From: Lachnospiraceae bacterium
GTDB lineage: Bacteria; Bacillota; Clostridia; Lachnospirales; Lachnospiraceae
Assembly: GCA_022652545.1 (NCBI GenBank)
Contig: JALCRM010000017.1
Coordinates: 1 to 35,634, forward strand
Direction of reading: 5' to 3'
DNA: 35,634 nt
Shown here in pieces: positions 1-7,428 of the stretch. How positions within the stretch are numbered: position 1 is the stretch's first letter; every line of letters starts with the position of its first letter. The translations under genes and the position numbers were made by a program. The notes under the pieces were generated by a model that was not told the origin of the DNA, did no database searches, and saw only the letters and a program-made list of their open reading frames with translations.

Positions 1-172
1 TGGGCAGCAAAAACAAACCGAAGGCAGCTCCGCCAGAACCATCAATGTGACCAACAGGTCACTGAAGAAAACATCCATCTGAGGCTATGTCATTGTCGAT
101 ATAGTCTCACTGGTTGGGAAACTACTAGTTAATTATTTGAACTGAAATAAATTAGGAAGAGGGAGATTCGGC
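1..172. other. Window edge: possible 3' end of an upstream gene plus AT-rich upstream region
   Basis: Two + strand frames could be the tail of a gene entering from the left. One stops at 48-50 with a Lys/Pro/Glu-rich ending, the other at 80-82 ending in LKKTSI. I cannot choose between them. From about 95 to 160 the sequence is clearly more AT-rich than its surroundings, as expected of a promoter region, but no hexamer pair with proper spacing is convincing. A purine-rich Shine-Dalgarno stretch at about 153-164 serves the gene starting at 173. Confidence 0.3.
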
Positions 173-1354
173 ATGAGAAGAAACAACAGATTGTTAACGG
201 CGGTCCTGACAGCGGGGGCCTGTCTCCTTTGTGCGTGCGGCAGTACGGCGGCAAGTCCGTCCGCGGCTTCGTCGGAAACAGCGGCGGCTGCCGTTTCGGC
301 AGCTGCGCAGGCCACAACGGCAGCGGTCGCGAGTACGGCTGCCGCGGCAGAGACGGCAGCATCCGCGGACACAGCCGCCACGGCTGCTGCGGCAGTTTCG
401 ACATCGGCACAGGCAGCGGATGCGACGGCTTCTGCGGCGTCGGACGGGACAGTGGTGCATGCGGCAGCGCTGAAAGGCCCTACTGCCATGGGACTTGTCA
501 AGTTTATGGATGATGCCGACAGTGGTGCACTGAAGGATCTCAGCGTACAGTTCACGATCTCGGCAGCTCCCGATGAAGTGACGCCCGGGCTGGTACAGGG
601 CGCGACCGATATCGCGGCGGTACCGGGAAACCTGGCCTCCGTTCTTTACAACAAGACCAAAGGCGGCATCGAAGTACTGGCCATCAATACGCTGGGCGTA
701 CTCTACATCGTGGATACGGACGGTTCGATCTCCGGTGTGCAGGACCTGAGGGGCCGTACGGTCTATGCGAGCGGAAAAGGATCGACACCGGAATATGTTT
801 TGAATTACATACTAACGCAGAACGGCCTGACACCGGGCAAGGACGTCACGGTCGAATGGAAGAGCGAGCATTCGGAGTGTCTGTCGGCACTGCTGGCGGA
901 CAAAAATGCGGTGGCCATGCTGCCGGAGCCTTTCGTGACCACGGCACAGCTCAAAAATTCTTCTGTGCAGACGGCACTTGACCTGACCGCAGAGTGGGAC
1001 AGTCTCCAGAAGGACAGCAAGGAACCTTCTGCACTGGTCATGGGCGTGCTCTGCGCAAGGAAAGAATTCGTACAGGCGCACCCTGCAGAGGTAGCTTCCT
1101 TTATGGCATACAGCCGGGATTCGGCACAGTATGTCAATGAAAACACGGCGGATGCGGCCAAACGCATCGGAGCCCGGGATATCGTGCCGGAAGCGGTGGC
1201 GGCCAAGGCCCTTCCCAAATGTTCGGTGACCTATATCGACGGAACCGAGATGAAGGAGAAGCTTTCCGGTTTCCTGCAGGTGCTGTACGAACAGGATCCG
1301 AAGGCAACAGGCGGCGCACTGCCGGGTGATGATTTCTATTATGGGGCGGACTGA
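173..1354 (+). CDS. ABC transporter substrate-binding lipoprotein (SsuA/TauA/ThiY-like)
   Basis: This is a 393-residue secreted lipoprotein, probably the ligand receptor of the ABC importer encoded next. The N-terminus is a lipoprotein signal: basic RR, a hydrophobic stretch, then LCAC, which would place the lipid on Cys22. Residues about 24-97 are a low-complexity Ala/Ser/Thr linker. The remaining ~295 residues resemble the two-lobed NMT1/SsuA-type fold, with a segment like GSTPEYVLNYIL around residue 205 and LPEPF near 250. Family members bind sulfonates, nitrate, thiamine precursors or similar small solutes; the ligand here cannot be read from sequence. Its last 29 bases overlap the permease-ATPase gene, so the two are surely cotranscribed. 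The start is supported by a purine-rich SD about 8-18 bases upstream. Confidence 0.85.
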   Translation: MRRNNRLLTAVLTAGACLLCACGSTAASPSAASSETAAAAVSAAAQATTAAVASTAAAAETAASADTAATAAAAVSTSAQAADATASAASDGTVVHAAALKGPTAMGLVKFMDDADSGALKDLSVQFTISAAPDEVTPGLVQGATDIAAVPGNLASVLYNKTKGGIEVLAINTLGVLYIVDTDGSISGVQDLRGRTVYASGKGSTPEYVLNYILTQNGLTPGKDVTVEWKSEHSECLSALLADKNAVAMLPEPFVTTAQLKNSSVQTALDLTAEWDSLQKDSKEPSALVMGVLCARKEFVQAHPAEVASFMAYSRDSAQYVNENTADAAKRIGARDIVPEAVAAKALPKCSVTYIDGTEMKEKLSGFLQVLYEQDPKATGGALPGDDFYYGAD

Positions 1355-2834
1355 AACTCGGAAAAGGGCAGACGGAAGAGACAGCACCGGAAGGCGCAGC
1401 GCTCCTCCGGGAGGGCTGTGGGCGGTCTTTTTCTGGCTGGCAGTCTGGCAGGCGGCCGGATTCTTTATCCGTGACAGGATTTTTTTTGTAACACCGGCCG
1501 AAGTGGCCATCCGGCTGTTTGAACTGGCCAGCACCCGGGATTTTGCGGTCTCCGTCCTCCGCTCTTTTATACGCATCGCGGGAGGTTTCCTGCTGGCGGC
1601 TCTGGCAGGTACGGGGCTGGCTGCGGCAGCATCCGGGCACAGGCGCATCCGGGAACTGCTGGCGCCTGCGATGCTCGTGATCCGCACGGTGCCGGTGGTC
1701 TCTTTCATCATTCTGGCGCTGATCCTCTTTACTTCGAAGAACCTGTCGGTCCTGATCTCGTTCCTCATGGGACTGCCGGTCATCTATAAAGGAGTGCTGG
1801 CCGGCATAGATGAGACAGATCCGAAGCTGCGTGAAATGGCGGCGGTCTTCCGCATACCGGAAAAGCGCAGGTTCTGCAGCATCGAGATCCCGCAGATCCA
1901 GCCGTATTTCCGTGCGGCGGCCGGCACTGCCTGCGGGCTCTGCTGGAAAGCAGGGGCAGCGGCGGAAGTGATCGGGATCCCACAGGGGTCGATCGGGGAA
2001 AAGCTGCAGCAGGCCAAGGTCTATCTTGAAACGGCCGATCTCTTCGCCTGGACGGTCGTGATCGTGCTGCTCTCGCTTTTTACCCAGAAACTTTTCATCA
2101 GGGTGACGGACAGGGCGGCCGCGGCAATCGCGGGAGTACCGGCGTACAGGCCGGCGCAGCAGCCGGCAGAACAGTCGGCGCAGCGGCCGGCAGAACAGGC
2201 AGCAGGAGTAAATGCGGCGGATCCCGGCAGGCTGCAGAACACGCCGGTCGCGTTTGCCCATGTCTGCAGGATCTATGCGGGACGTGCGGTGCCGGAAGAC
2301 TTTTCGGATGTTTTTCCGGGCGGGCAGGTGACGGCGGTCCTCGCGCCGAGCGGCAGCGGCAAAACAACGCTCCTGCGCCTTGCCGCAGGTCTGGAAAAGC
2401 CGGACAGAGGCACTGTATCAGGTACGGACGGCAGGCGTTTTGCTTTTGTCTTTCAGGAGGACCGGCTGATCGAAGGCCTGGATGCGGAGGACAACATCCG
2501 CCTTGCGGCGCCGGCGGCCGGGGTACAGGAGGTACACGCGGCCATGCGGGAATTCGGGCTCGACGGTTCCTGCTGCGGGAGACCGGTGAAAAGCCTCTCC
2601 GGAGGAGAGAAACGCAGGATCGCGATCCTGCGCGCACTGCTCTCGGACTGGGATATACTGCTGCTGGATGAACCTTTCACGGGTCTGGATGAGAAGAACA
2701 GACACGCCGTCATCGCGGCGACAAGAAAGCGCTGCGCCGGACGGACGGTGATCTTCGTGACCCACGACCCTTCGGAACCGGAGGAGATGGGTGCGGCGCA
2801 CACGGCAGCAGTCTGCGCTGCGGGAGAGGAATAA
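1326..2834 (+). CDS. ABC transporter permease-ATPase fusion protein
   Basis: This single 502-residue chain carries both the membrane and the ATPase parts of an importer. Residues about 30-255 look like a BPD_transp_1 (SsuC-like) permease: several hydrophobic segments and an EAA-type cytoplasmic loop around 155-200. A Pro/Ala/Gln/Glu linker at about 262-300 contains two 8-residue repeats (AQQPAEQS, AQRPAEQA). Residues about 305-500 form an ABC ATPase: Walker A GSGKTT (~343-348), Q-loop FVFQED, signature LSGGE (~423-427), Walker B ILLLDEP (~444-450) and the H-loop VTHD (~479). All catalytic motifs are intact. In the SsuABC/TauABC families these are normally separate polypeptides. The GTG start at 1326 overlaps the binding-protein gene; in-frame ATGs at 1329 and 1341 are alternatives and none has a strong SD, which suggests translational coupling. 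Confidence 0.85.
   Translation: MMISIMGRTETRKRADGRDSTGRRSAPPGGLWAVFFWLAVWQAAGFFIRDRIFFVTPAEVAIRLFELASTRDFAVSVLRSFIRIAGGFLLAALAGTGLAAAASGHRRIRELLAPAMLVIRTVPVVSFIILALILFTSKNLSVLISFLMGLPVIYKGVLAGIDETDPKLREMAAVFRIPEKRRFCSIEIPQIQPYFRAAAGTACGLCWKAGAAAEVIGIPQGSIGEKLQQAKVYLETADLFAWTVVIVLLSLFTQKLFIRVTDRAAAAIAGVPAYRPAQQPAEQSAQRPAEQAAGVNAADPGRLQNTPVAFAHVCRIYAGRAVPEDFSDVFPGGQVTAVLAPSGSGKTTLLRLAAGLEKPDRGTVSGTDGRRFAFVFQEDRLIEGLDAEDNIRLAAPAAGVQEVHAAMREFGLDGSCCGRPVKSLSGGEKRRIAILRALLSDWDILLLDEPFTGLDEKNRHAVIAATRKRCAGRTVIFVTHDPSEPEEMGAAHTAAVCAAGEE
2152..2199 (+). repeat. Two tandem 24-bp repeats in the ABC fusion linker
   Basis: Two directly adjacent 24-bp units (2152-2175 and 2176-2199) differ at only two positions. 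They encode the repeated linker octapeptides AQQPAEQS and AQRPAEQA between the permease and ATPase domains. Being a multiple of three, the repeat can change copy number without breaking the frame. Confidence 0.85.
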
Positions 2835-3039
2835 GGCTGAAAGTGCCGCTGATGCGGCAATTTCAGCCCGCAGCATCGGTGCTGACGCACCGGCTGCCCA
2901 CTTCGGAGAACCTGACGGTTCTCCTCGTGGAGGTGTAAGGCTGAAAGTGCCGCTGATGCGGCAATTTCAGCCTGCAGCATCGGTGCTGACGCACCGGCTG
3001 CCCACTTCGGAGGATCTGAAGATCCTCCTCATGGAGGAA
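2832..3039 (+). ncRNA. Tandem 104-nt structured RNA element, two copies, candidate cis-regulatory RNA
   Basis: Copy 1 is 2832-2935 and copy 2 is 2936-3039; they match at 95 of 104 positions. Each holds three consecutive hairpins with four-base loops starting UGA. P1 (2835-2868; 2939-2972) has 8 + 6 base pairs split by one G/A mismatch, loop UGAU. P2 (2870-2897 and the equivalent at +104) has 5 + 6 pairs with a 2-nt bulge, loop UGAC. P3 (2905-2924; 3009-3028) has 8 pairs. P3 differs between copies at four stem positions, and these form two compensatory pair changes (A-U to G-C, C-G to U-A). The other five differences are outside the hairpin stems. The block fills the whole gap from the stop codon of the ABC gene to the SD of the YhhN gene. 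I do not recognise a named RNA family. Confidence 0.7.
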
Positions 3040-3045
3040 AATATG
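3024..3045 (+). promoter_or_regulatory. Shine-Dalgarno of the YhhN gene with competing anti-SD pairing
   Basis: GGAGG at 3033-3037 lies 5 bases before the ATG at 3043 and decides that start. CCUCC at 3024-3028 can pair with it across a 4-base loop (UCAU), hiding the SD. The same CCUCC is the 3' arm of hairpin P3, so forming P3 would free the SD. This is a two-state arrangement typical of translational switches; whether it operates is inference. Confidence 0.5.
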
Positions 3046-3702
3046 ACGGGAAGCGGCATGAGCTCAGTAAACATGATCGTACTGATCGCTTTTCTGATCT
3101 TTGTCTATTACGATGTCAGGGCGAGCGAGACAAACGGAAAAAGGACGCTGAAGCCCTTTCTGATGCCGCTGCTTGCCGCCTACTATATCACGGGCGTGCT
3201 GATGACCGGAACGGTCACTGATGTGAATTTCCTACTCGTGGCGGGACTGTTCTGCGGCTGCGCGGGCGATACGCTGCTGGAGAAGGGCGACCGTTTCTTC
3301 GCATTCGGGCTCGGCGCCTTCCTGGCAGGGCATCTGTTTTACAGCGCCGCTTATCTGCAGGATATCCTGCATTCCGCGATCCCGCTGCCGTACTGGCTGG
3401 CGATCCTGGGCTATCTGGTCTATGCAGCCCTGATCATGCCGCGCCTGCTTCCTTCCGTAGACGCGAAAATGAGGCTGCCGGTCATTCTGTACATGGCAGT
3501 GCTCCTTGCCATGAGCTGGTTTGCGCTCCTGCGCGCGGGCGCGCTGGGCGGAAGAAGCTACCTGACCTTTGCGGGGTCTGTGCTGTTTACCGCCTCGGAC
3601 ACGATCCTGGCGTTCCATGTTTTTAAAGGAAAGAGCGGGAAGGGCATCATGGAGACCTACGTACTGGGGCAGCTGCTGATCGTGGAGGGCATGCTGCTGT
3701 AA
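3043..3702 (+). CDS. YhhN family integral membrane protein (lysoplasmalogenase-like)
   Basis: This 219-residue protein is almost entirely hydrophobic, with about seven to eight predicted membrane segments. It fits the YhhN/TMEM86 family, whose animal members hydrolyse lysoplasmalogen vinyl-ether bonds; the role of bacterial members is poorly known. Family-like features are GCAGDTLLEKGDRFFAFGLG at about residues 74-93, with acidic residues following a membrane segment, and a GHLFYSAAY segment after it. The reading frame is open back to 2791, but that extension would translate the upstream hairpin repeats. The ATG at 3043 with GGAGG five bases upstream is the sensible start. It lies downstream of the ABC fusion gene, probably in one transcript, with the tandem RNA element between them. 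Plasmalogens occur in some clostridia, which would fit a lipid role, but that is inference. Confidence 0.75.
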   Translation: MTGSGMSSVNMIVLIAFLIFVYYDVRASETNGKRTLKPFLMPLLAAYYITGVLMTGTVTDVNFLLVAGLFCGCAGDTLLEKGDRFFAFGLGAFLAGHLFYSAAYLQDILHSAIPLPYWLAILGYLVYAALIMPRLLPSVDAKMRLPVILYMAVLLAMSWFALLRAGALGGRSYLTFAGSVLFTASDTILAFHVFKGKSGKGIMETYVLGQLLIVEGMLL

Positions 3703-3754
3703 CGGACCGGAGCGGTCATACTTACGATCATACTTAAGGGGGAAAAGACAAAGC

Positions 3755-4390
3755 ATGGACAAAATACTGCGCAGGCGAATACTGGTGATGAAAGGTCTCA
3801 TGGAGCGCCTCGATGCGACGGATCTCGGCCTGAAGGAGCGGTCGCAGGGGAAAATGGATCTGCGTACTTCTTTTGACTGCGATATGCTGAACTTCATGAT
3901 GTACCTGATGGACAGCGACGGCGTGATCGAGGAGTCGGAGGCGGAGACGGTCAATTTCTACCTGAACTGCAACGTGACGGCCGAGCGGATCACCGCATAC
4001 ATCGAGGAACACAATCTGACGACGGAGGACTACACGTCGGAGATCCCGCTCACCATGCAGGCGCTCACGGATGCAGACCAGACCATCGTGGACCGGCGGG
4101 ACAGAAAACGCTGGGAACAGGATGAGAAAACAGCCCGCGAGCACGATTATTTCCTGGATGAGGACGACACCTACGTCCCTACGAGCCTGCTCCTTCTCGA
4201 GATTTACAAGGACCTCGGGGAAGCCGTCATCTACAGCAACCAGAATGTGGATGAGTTTGAAAACGAAGGCTATACGGCCTATATCGAAAAGCTGAAGAAA
4301 TACATGATGGAAAAGCTATCGATGACGGAGGAGGAACTGGCCCAGAAGGAAGAACTTCTGAACGAGGACCACACGAGGGGCAGGATCTGA
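3755..4390 (+). CDS. Hypothetical protein, TerB-like
   Basis: This is a 211-residue soluble, strongly acidic protein without signal peptide or membrane segment. I do not recognise a named family with certainty. The stretch FMMYLMDSDGVIEESEAETV (about residues 48-67) resembles the helix-acidic loop-helix signature of TerB/DjlA-like domains, where an acidic DG-x-x-x-x-E loop may bind metal. The C-terminal third is rich in Glu and Lys and predicted helical, possibly coiled coil (about 168-200). The ATG at 3755 follows an AAGGGGGA SD about 11 bases upstream. The gene lies 52 bases after the YhhN gene with no clear terminator between them, so cotranscription is likely. Function unknown. Confidence 0.6.
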   Translation: MDKILRRRILVMKGLMERLDATDLGLKERSQGKMDLRTSFDCDMLNFMMYLMDSDGVIEESEAETVNFYLNCNVTAERITAYIEEHNLTTEDYTSEIPLTMQALTDADQTIVDRRDRKRWEQDEKTAREHDYFLDEDDTYVPTSLLLLEIYKDLGEAVIYSNQNVDEFENEGYTAYIEKLKKYMMEKLSMTEEELAQKEELLNEDHTRGRI

Positions 4391-4411
4391 CATCAGCAGG
4401 ATTGCGTGTGC

Positions 4412-4440
4412 TTGCAATTGCAATCCCGATATACTATACT
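4412..4440 (+). promoter_or_regulatory. Promoter of the trkA-trkH genes with a palindrome over the -35 box
   Basis: The -35 box TTGCAA (4412-4417) and -10 box TATACT (4435-4440) are separated by 17 nt. A perfect 12-bp palindrome TTGCAATTGCAA (4412-4423) contains the -35 box and could be an operator. The transcript would start near 4447. Confidence 0.65.
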
Positions 4441-4446
4441 CACGGT

Positions 4447-4550
4447 CAGCGCGTCAGAGGCAGGCCCCGGCGGGCTTGAGAATTTAAAAATAGTCCGGCG
4501 CAAACCAGGCGTCGGATTTTTACTCTGACGGGATCACGGAGGCATGGAAA
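4447..4550 (+). promoter_or_regulatory. Structured trkA leader with terminator-like hairpin
   Basis: Within this ~104-nt leader, 4452-4459 pairs perfectly with 4523-4530 (8 bp). Inside, 4494-4500 pairs with 4510-4516 (7 bp, one G-U), followed by five T (4517-4521), like an intrinsic terminator. A second copy of the 5' arm core, CCGGCG at 4467-4472, could pair with 4510-4515 instead and prevent that hairpin. The layout is attenuator-like. It does not match the c-di-AMP (ydaO) riboswitch that often precedes K+ transporter genes. Confidence 0.45.
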
Positions 4551-5909
4551 GTGAAGATTTTGATTGTCGGCGATGGAAAACTCGGTGCTACGGTCACCCG
4601 GGAACTGTCCAGGGAAGGGTACGATGTTACCCTGATCGATAAGGATCAGAATGTGCTCGAGTCCACCATGGAAAAATATGACATCATCACGGTACAGGGC
4701 AACGGCGCGTCGATGGATATACTGCGGAGCGCCGGTGTTGCGGATGCTGACCTGATGATCGCAGTGACAGGGGAGGATGAGCTGAACCTGCTGGTATGCA
4801 TGACTGCGCGGTCCATGAATGAGAAACTGCATACCATTGCGCGTCTGCGTAACCCCGAATACGCGCAGCAGGCCTATATGATGCGCAGTGTTTTCGGCCT
4901 GTCGCTGATCGTCAACCCGGAGAAACACGCGGCACGCGAGATCGAGCGTCTGATCAGGTATCCCGGCTTCCTTAAGAACGACACCTTTGCCAAGGGCCGT
5001 GTGGAGATCGTGGAGATCAGGATCGACGGGGACAGCATACTGAAGAACGCCGCGCTCAGCAGCCTGGATTCCATTGTAAAGTGCAAGGTCCTGGTCTGCG
5101 CCGTGCTGCGCGACGGTACATCGATCTCGCCTGACGGCAGTTTCGTACTGCAGGAGGGCGACCGCATCTTCGTGACTGCTTCTACGGAGAACCTGTCTGT
5201 CCTGCTGAAGAACCTGGGCATACTCAAGAAGAAGGTAAAGCGCGTCCTGATAGCGGGCGGCGGAAGGATCAGCTATTACCTGGCGTCGTTCCTGCAGAAG
5301 AGCGGCATATCGGTCGAGATCATCGAGAAGGACCACAACCGGTGCGTTGCGCTTTCGGAACTTCTTCCGGACACCACGATCATCGAAGGCGATGCCAGCC
5401 AGACTTCGTTCCTGGACGACGAGGGATTTTCGGAAACGGATGCCCTGGTCACGCTGACGGGACTGGACGAACTGAATATCGTGATCTCCATGTACGGCAA
5501 TTCCAAGAACATCCCGATCCTGATCACCAAGGTGGGACGCTACGACGGCACGGAACTTCTTAACGATCTGCCGATCGGCAGCCTCATCAGTCCGAAGGAA
5601 CTGACCTGCACAAGCATCGTCCGTTTTGTCCGCGCCATGCAGGCCGGACAGGGCGCTGCGGTCACAGTGCACAGAATTGCCGACGGACAGGCGGAAGCAC
5701 TTGAATTTGTAGCCGACGAAACGACTCTGCACTGCGGAGAGCCTCTGAAGAATGTCAAAACAAAAGACAACATTCTGATCGCCTGCATTACCCACAACAT
5801 GGTCACGGAGATCCCGAACGGGGAATCCGTGTTCAACAAAGGCGACAGCGTGGTCATCGTCTGCAGCAATGACAAGGCACCGTATTCACTGAACGAAATC
5901 TTCGCGTAA
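4551..5909 (+). CDS. trkA: Trk K+ uptake system NAD-binding regulatory protein TrkA
   Basis: This 452-residue cytoplasmic protein gates the K+ channel TrkH encoded next. It has the classic duplicated RCK layout. The first Rossmann domain starts at residue 2 with the dinucleotide motif GDGKLG and ends its second strand in acidic IDKD. A TrkA-C domain lies at about 135-220. A second Rossmann domain begins near 227 with AGGGRISYYL, and a second TrkA-C domain ends the protein. Length is normal for two-domain TrkA. The GTG start at 4551 is preferred: GGAGG lies 8 bases upstream, and the nearby ATG at 4544 is out of frame. It is transcribed from its own promoter through a structured leader. Confidence 0.93.
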   Translation: MKILIVGDGKLGATVTRELSREGYDVTLIDKDQNVLESTMEKYDIITVQGNGASMDILRSAGVADADLMIAVTGEDELNLLVCMTARSMNEKLHTIARLRNPEYAQQAYMMRSVFGLSLIVNPEKHAAREIERLIRYPGFLKNDTFAKGRVEIVEIRIDGDSILKNAALSSLDSIVKCKVLVCAVLRDGTSISPDGSFVLQEGDRIFVTASTENLSVLLKNLGILKKKVKRVLIAGGGRISYYLASFLQKSGISVEIIEKDHNRCVALSELLPDTTIIEGDASQTSFLDDEGFSETDALVTLTGLDELNIVISMYGNSKNIPILITKVGRYDGTELLNDLPIGSLISPKELTCTSIVRFVRAMQAGQGAAVTVHRIADGQAEALEFVADETTLHCGEPLKNVKTKDNILIACITHNMVTEIPNGESVFNKGDSVVIVCSNDKAPYSLNEIFA

Positions 5910-5950
5910 AGACTGCGCTGCAGTTCATTGCAGGCAGCAGAGGCTGTGGT

Positions 5951-7408
5951 ATGAATATGAAAATGATGGGGCGGGTAAACGCCCTGATCCTGGCAATAGA
6001 AGCGGTTTTCATGGTCCCGGCGATGCTGGTCAGCATCGGGTACGGAGAGACCGGCGCCGCAAAGGCTTTTGCGGTCACGATCCTGATCATCGTTGCGGCG
6101 GCAGGCGTACTGGCGGAGATCACCAGGAATCCCAGCGGACATTTCCAGGCGCGGGAAGGCCTGGTCTGCGTCGGCGTTTCCTGGATCATACTTTCTGTTG
6201 CGGGCTGTCTGCCGTTCATGTTTTCCGGTGCGATCCCCAGCTTTGTGGATGCGATGTTCGAGACCGTGTCCGGGTTCACGACGACCGGTGCTTCGATCCT
6301 GAAAAACGTGGAGATCGTTCCGCACGGCCTTCTGTACTGGAGAAGCTTCACACACTGGCTGGGCGGCATGGGCGTTCTGGTGTTCATGCTGGCAGTCGTG
6401 CCGCTGAGCGGCAGGAACGACGGCTTTACGCTGCATCTGCTCAGAGCGGAGAGCCCGGGGCCGAACGTCGGCAAGATCACGCCTAAAATGCGGAAAACGG
6501 CAGCCACACTGTACATTATTTATATCGTGCTCACGATCCTTAACATCCTGTTCCTTCTGGCAGGCGGTATGCCGGTATTCGATGCCTTCTGCATCGCCTT
6601 CGGCACAGCCGGCACCGGCGGCTTTGCCACGAGAAACGATTCCCTCGCGAGCTTTTCACCGTATCTGCAGAATGTGTGCACGGTGTTCATGCTGCTTTTT
6701 GCCGTGAACTTTACCTGTTACTTCCTGCTGCTCCGCAAGCAGTGGAAGGATGTGCTGAGGGACGAGGAACTGCGGCTCTATCTGGTGATCGTAGGCCTCA
6801 GTACGCTCCTGATCGCCCTCAATGTCATGCCCCAGGTCGGCAGCTTCGGCACTTCCGTGCACCACGCGGCCTTTACCGTGGCCAGTATCATTTCCACGAC
6901 CGGCTACGCCACCCTGGATTTCAACAAGTGGCCTACTTTTTCCAAGTCGATCATCCTGATGCTGATGTTCGTCGGCGCCTGCGCAGGCAGTACGGGCGGC
7001 GGCATCAAGGTATCCAGGGTGCTCCTGCTGTTCAAGAGCCTGCGGCGCAACATCCATCAGGTGCTCCATCCGCAGAAGGTGCAGAGCATACGGGTGAACG
7101 GGCAGGCGATGAACGAAACGATCGTATCCAACACCAACGAATACCTGACTGCCTACGTGGCGATCGTGATCCTGAGCTTTATGGTCGTTTCCCTCAACCC
7201 CGGATTCACCGTGGAGTCCAATATTTCCGCGGTGATGTGCTGTTTCAACAACATCGGTCCCGGCCTTGACCAGGTGGGTCCTGCAAGCAACTTTTCCGCT
7301 TACAGCGACCTTTCGAAGATCACACTGACGGTGGATATGCTGCTCGGGCGGCTGGAGATATTCCCCATCCTTGTGCTCTTCTCAAGAAGTACATGGAAAA
7401 AACTCTGA
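5951..7408 (+). CDS. trkH: Trk K+ uptake protein TrkH (membrane channel subunit)
   Basis: This 485-residue polytopic protein forms the K+ conducting path and partners with TrkA. Four selectivity-filter loops are visible in order: SGFTTTGAS (about residue 103), GTAGTGGFAT (about 218), STTGYATLD (about 317) and NNIGPGLDQ (about 435). Their glycines match the SKT/TrkH superfamily filter, and hydrophobic segments surround each loop. Length is typical. Several in-frame ATGs occur at the start (5951, 5957, 5963); GAGG seven bases upstream favours 5951. It follows trkA by 41 nt in the same operon, and its stop lies just before the next small gene. Confidence 0.93.
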   Translation: MNMKMMGRVNALILAIEAVFMVPAMLVSIGYGETGAAKAFAVTILIIVAAAGVLAEITRNPSGHFQAREGLVCVGVSWIILSVAGCLPFMFSGAIPSFVDAMFETVSGFTTTGASILKNVEIVPHGLLYWRSFTHWLGGMGVLVFMLAVVPLSGRNDGFTLHLLRAESPGPNVGKITPKMRKTAATLYIIYIVLTILNILFLLAGGMPVFDAFCIAFGTAGTGGFATRNDSLASFSPYLQNVCTVFMLLFAVNFTCYFLLLRKQWKDVLRDEELRLYLVIVGLSTLLIALNVMPQVGSFGTSVHHAAFTVASIISTTGYATLDFNKWPTFSKSIILMLMFVGACAGSTGGGIKVSRVLLLFKSLRRNIHQVLHPQKVQSIRVNGQAMNETIVSNTNEYLTAYVAIVILSFMVVSLNPGFTVESNISAVMCCFNNIGPGLDQVGPASNFSAYSDLSKITLTVDMLLGRLEIFPILVLFSRSTWKKL

Positions 7409-7428
7409 ACACGGGAGATTTGAAGATC

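Noticed and set aside
133..555. Long Ala-rich open frames on both strands across the lipoprotein linker
   Set aside because: They arise from GC-rich repetitive Ala/Ser/Thr codons; only the + frame has a signal peptide and a continued folded domain.
2791..3042. N-terminal extension of the YhhN protein back to 2791
   Set aside because: It would overlap the end of the ABC gene and translate the hairpin repeats, whose 104-nt period is not a multiple of three. The SD-supported ATG at 3043 starts just before the first membrane helix.
4447..4550. c-di-AMP (ydaO-type) riboswitch before trkA
   Set aside because: The leader is short and lacks the conserved sequence blocks of that class that I know.
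4446..5795. 449-codon minus-strand frame opposite trkA
   Set aside because: It is a codon-bias shadow of trkA with no recognisable family, and the trk promoter region lies at its 3' end.
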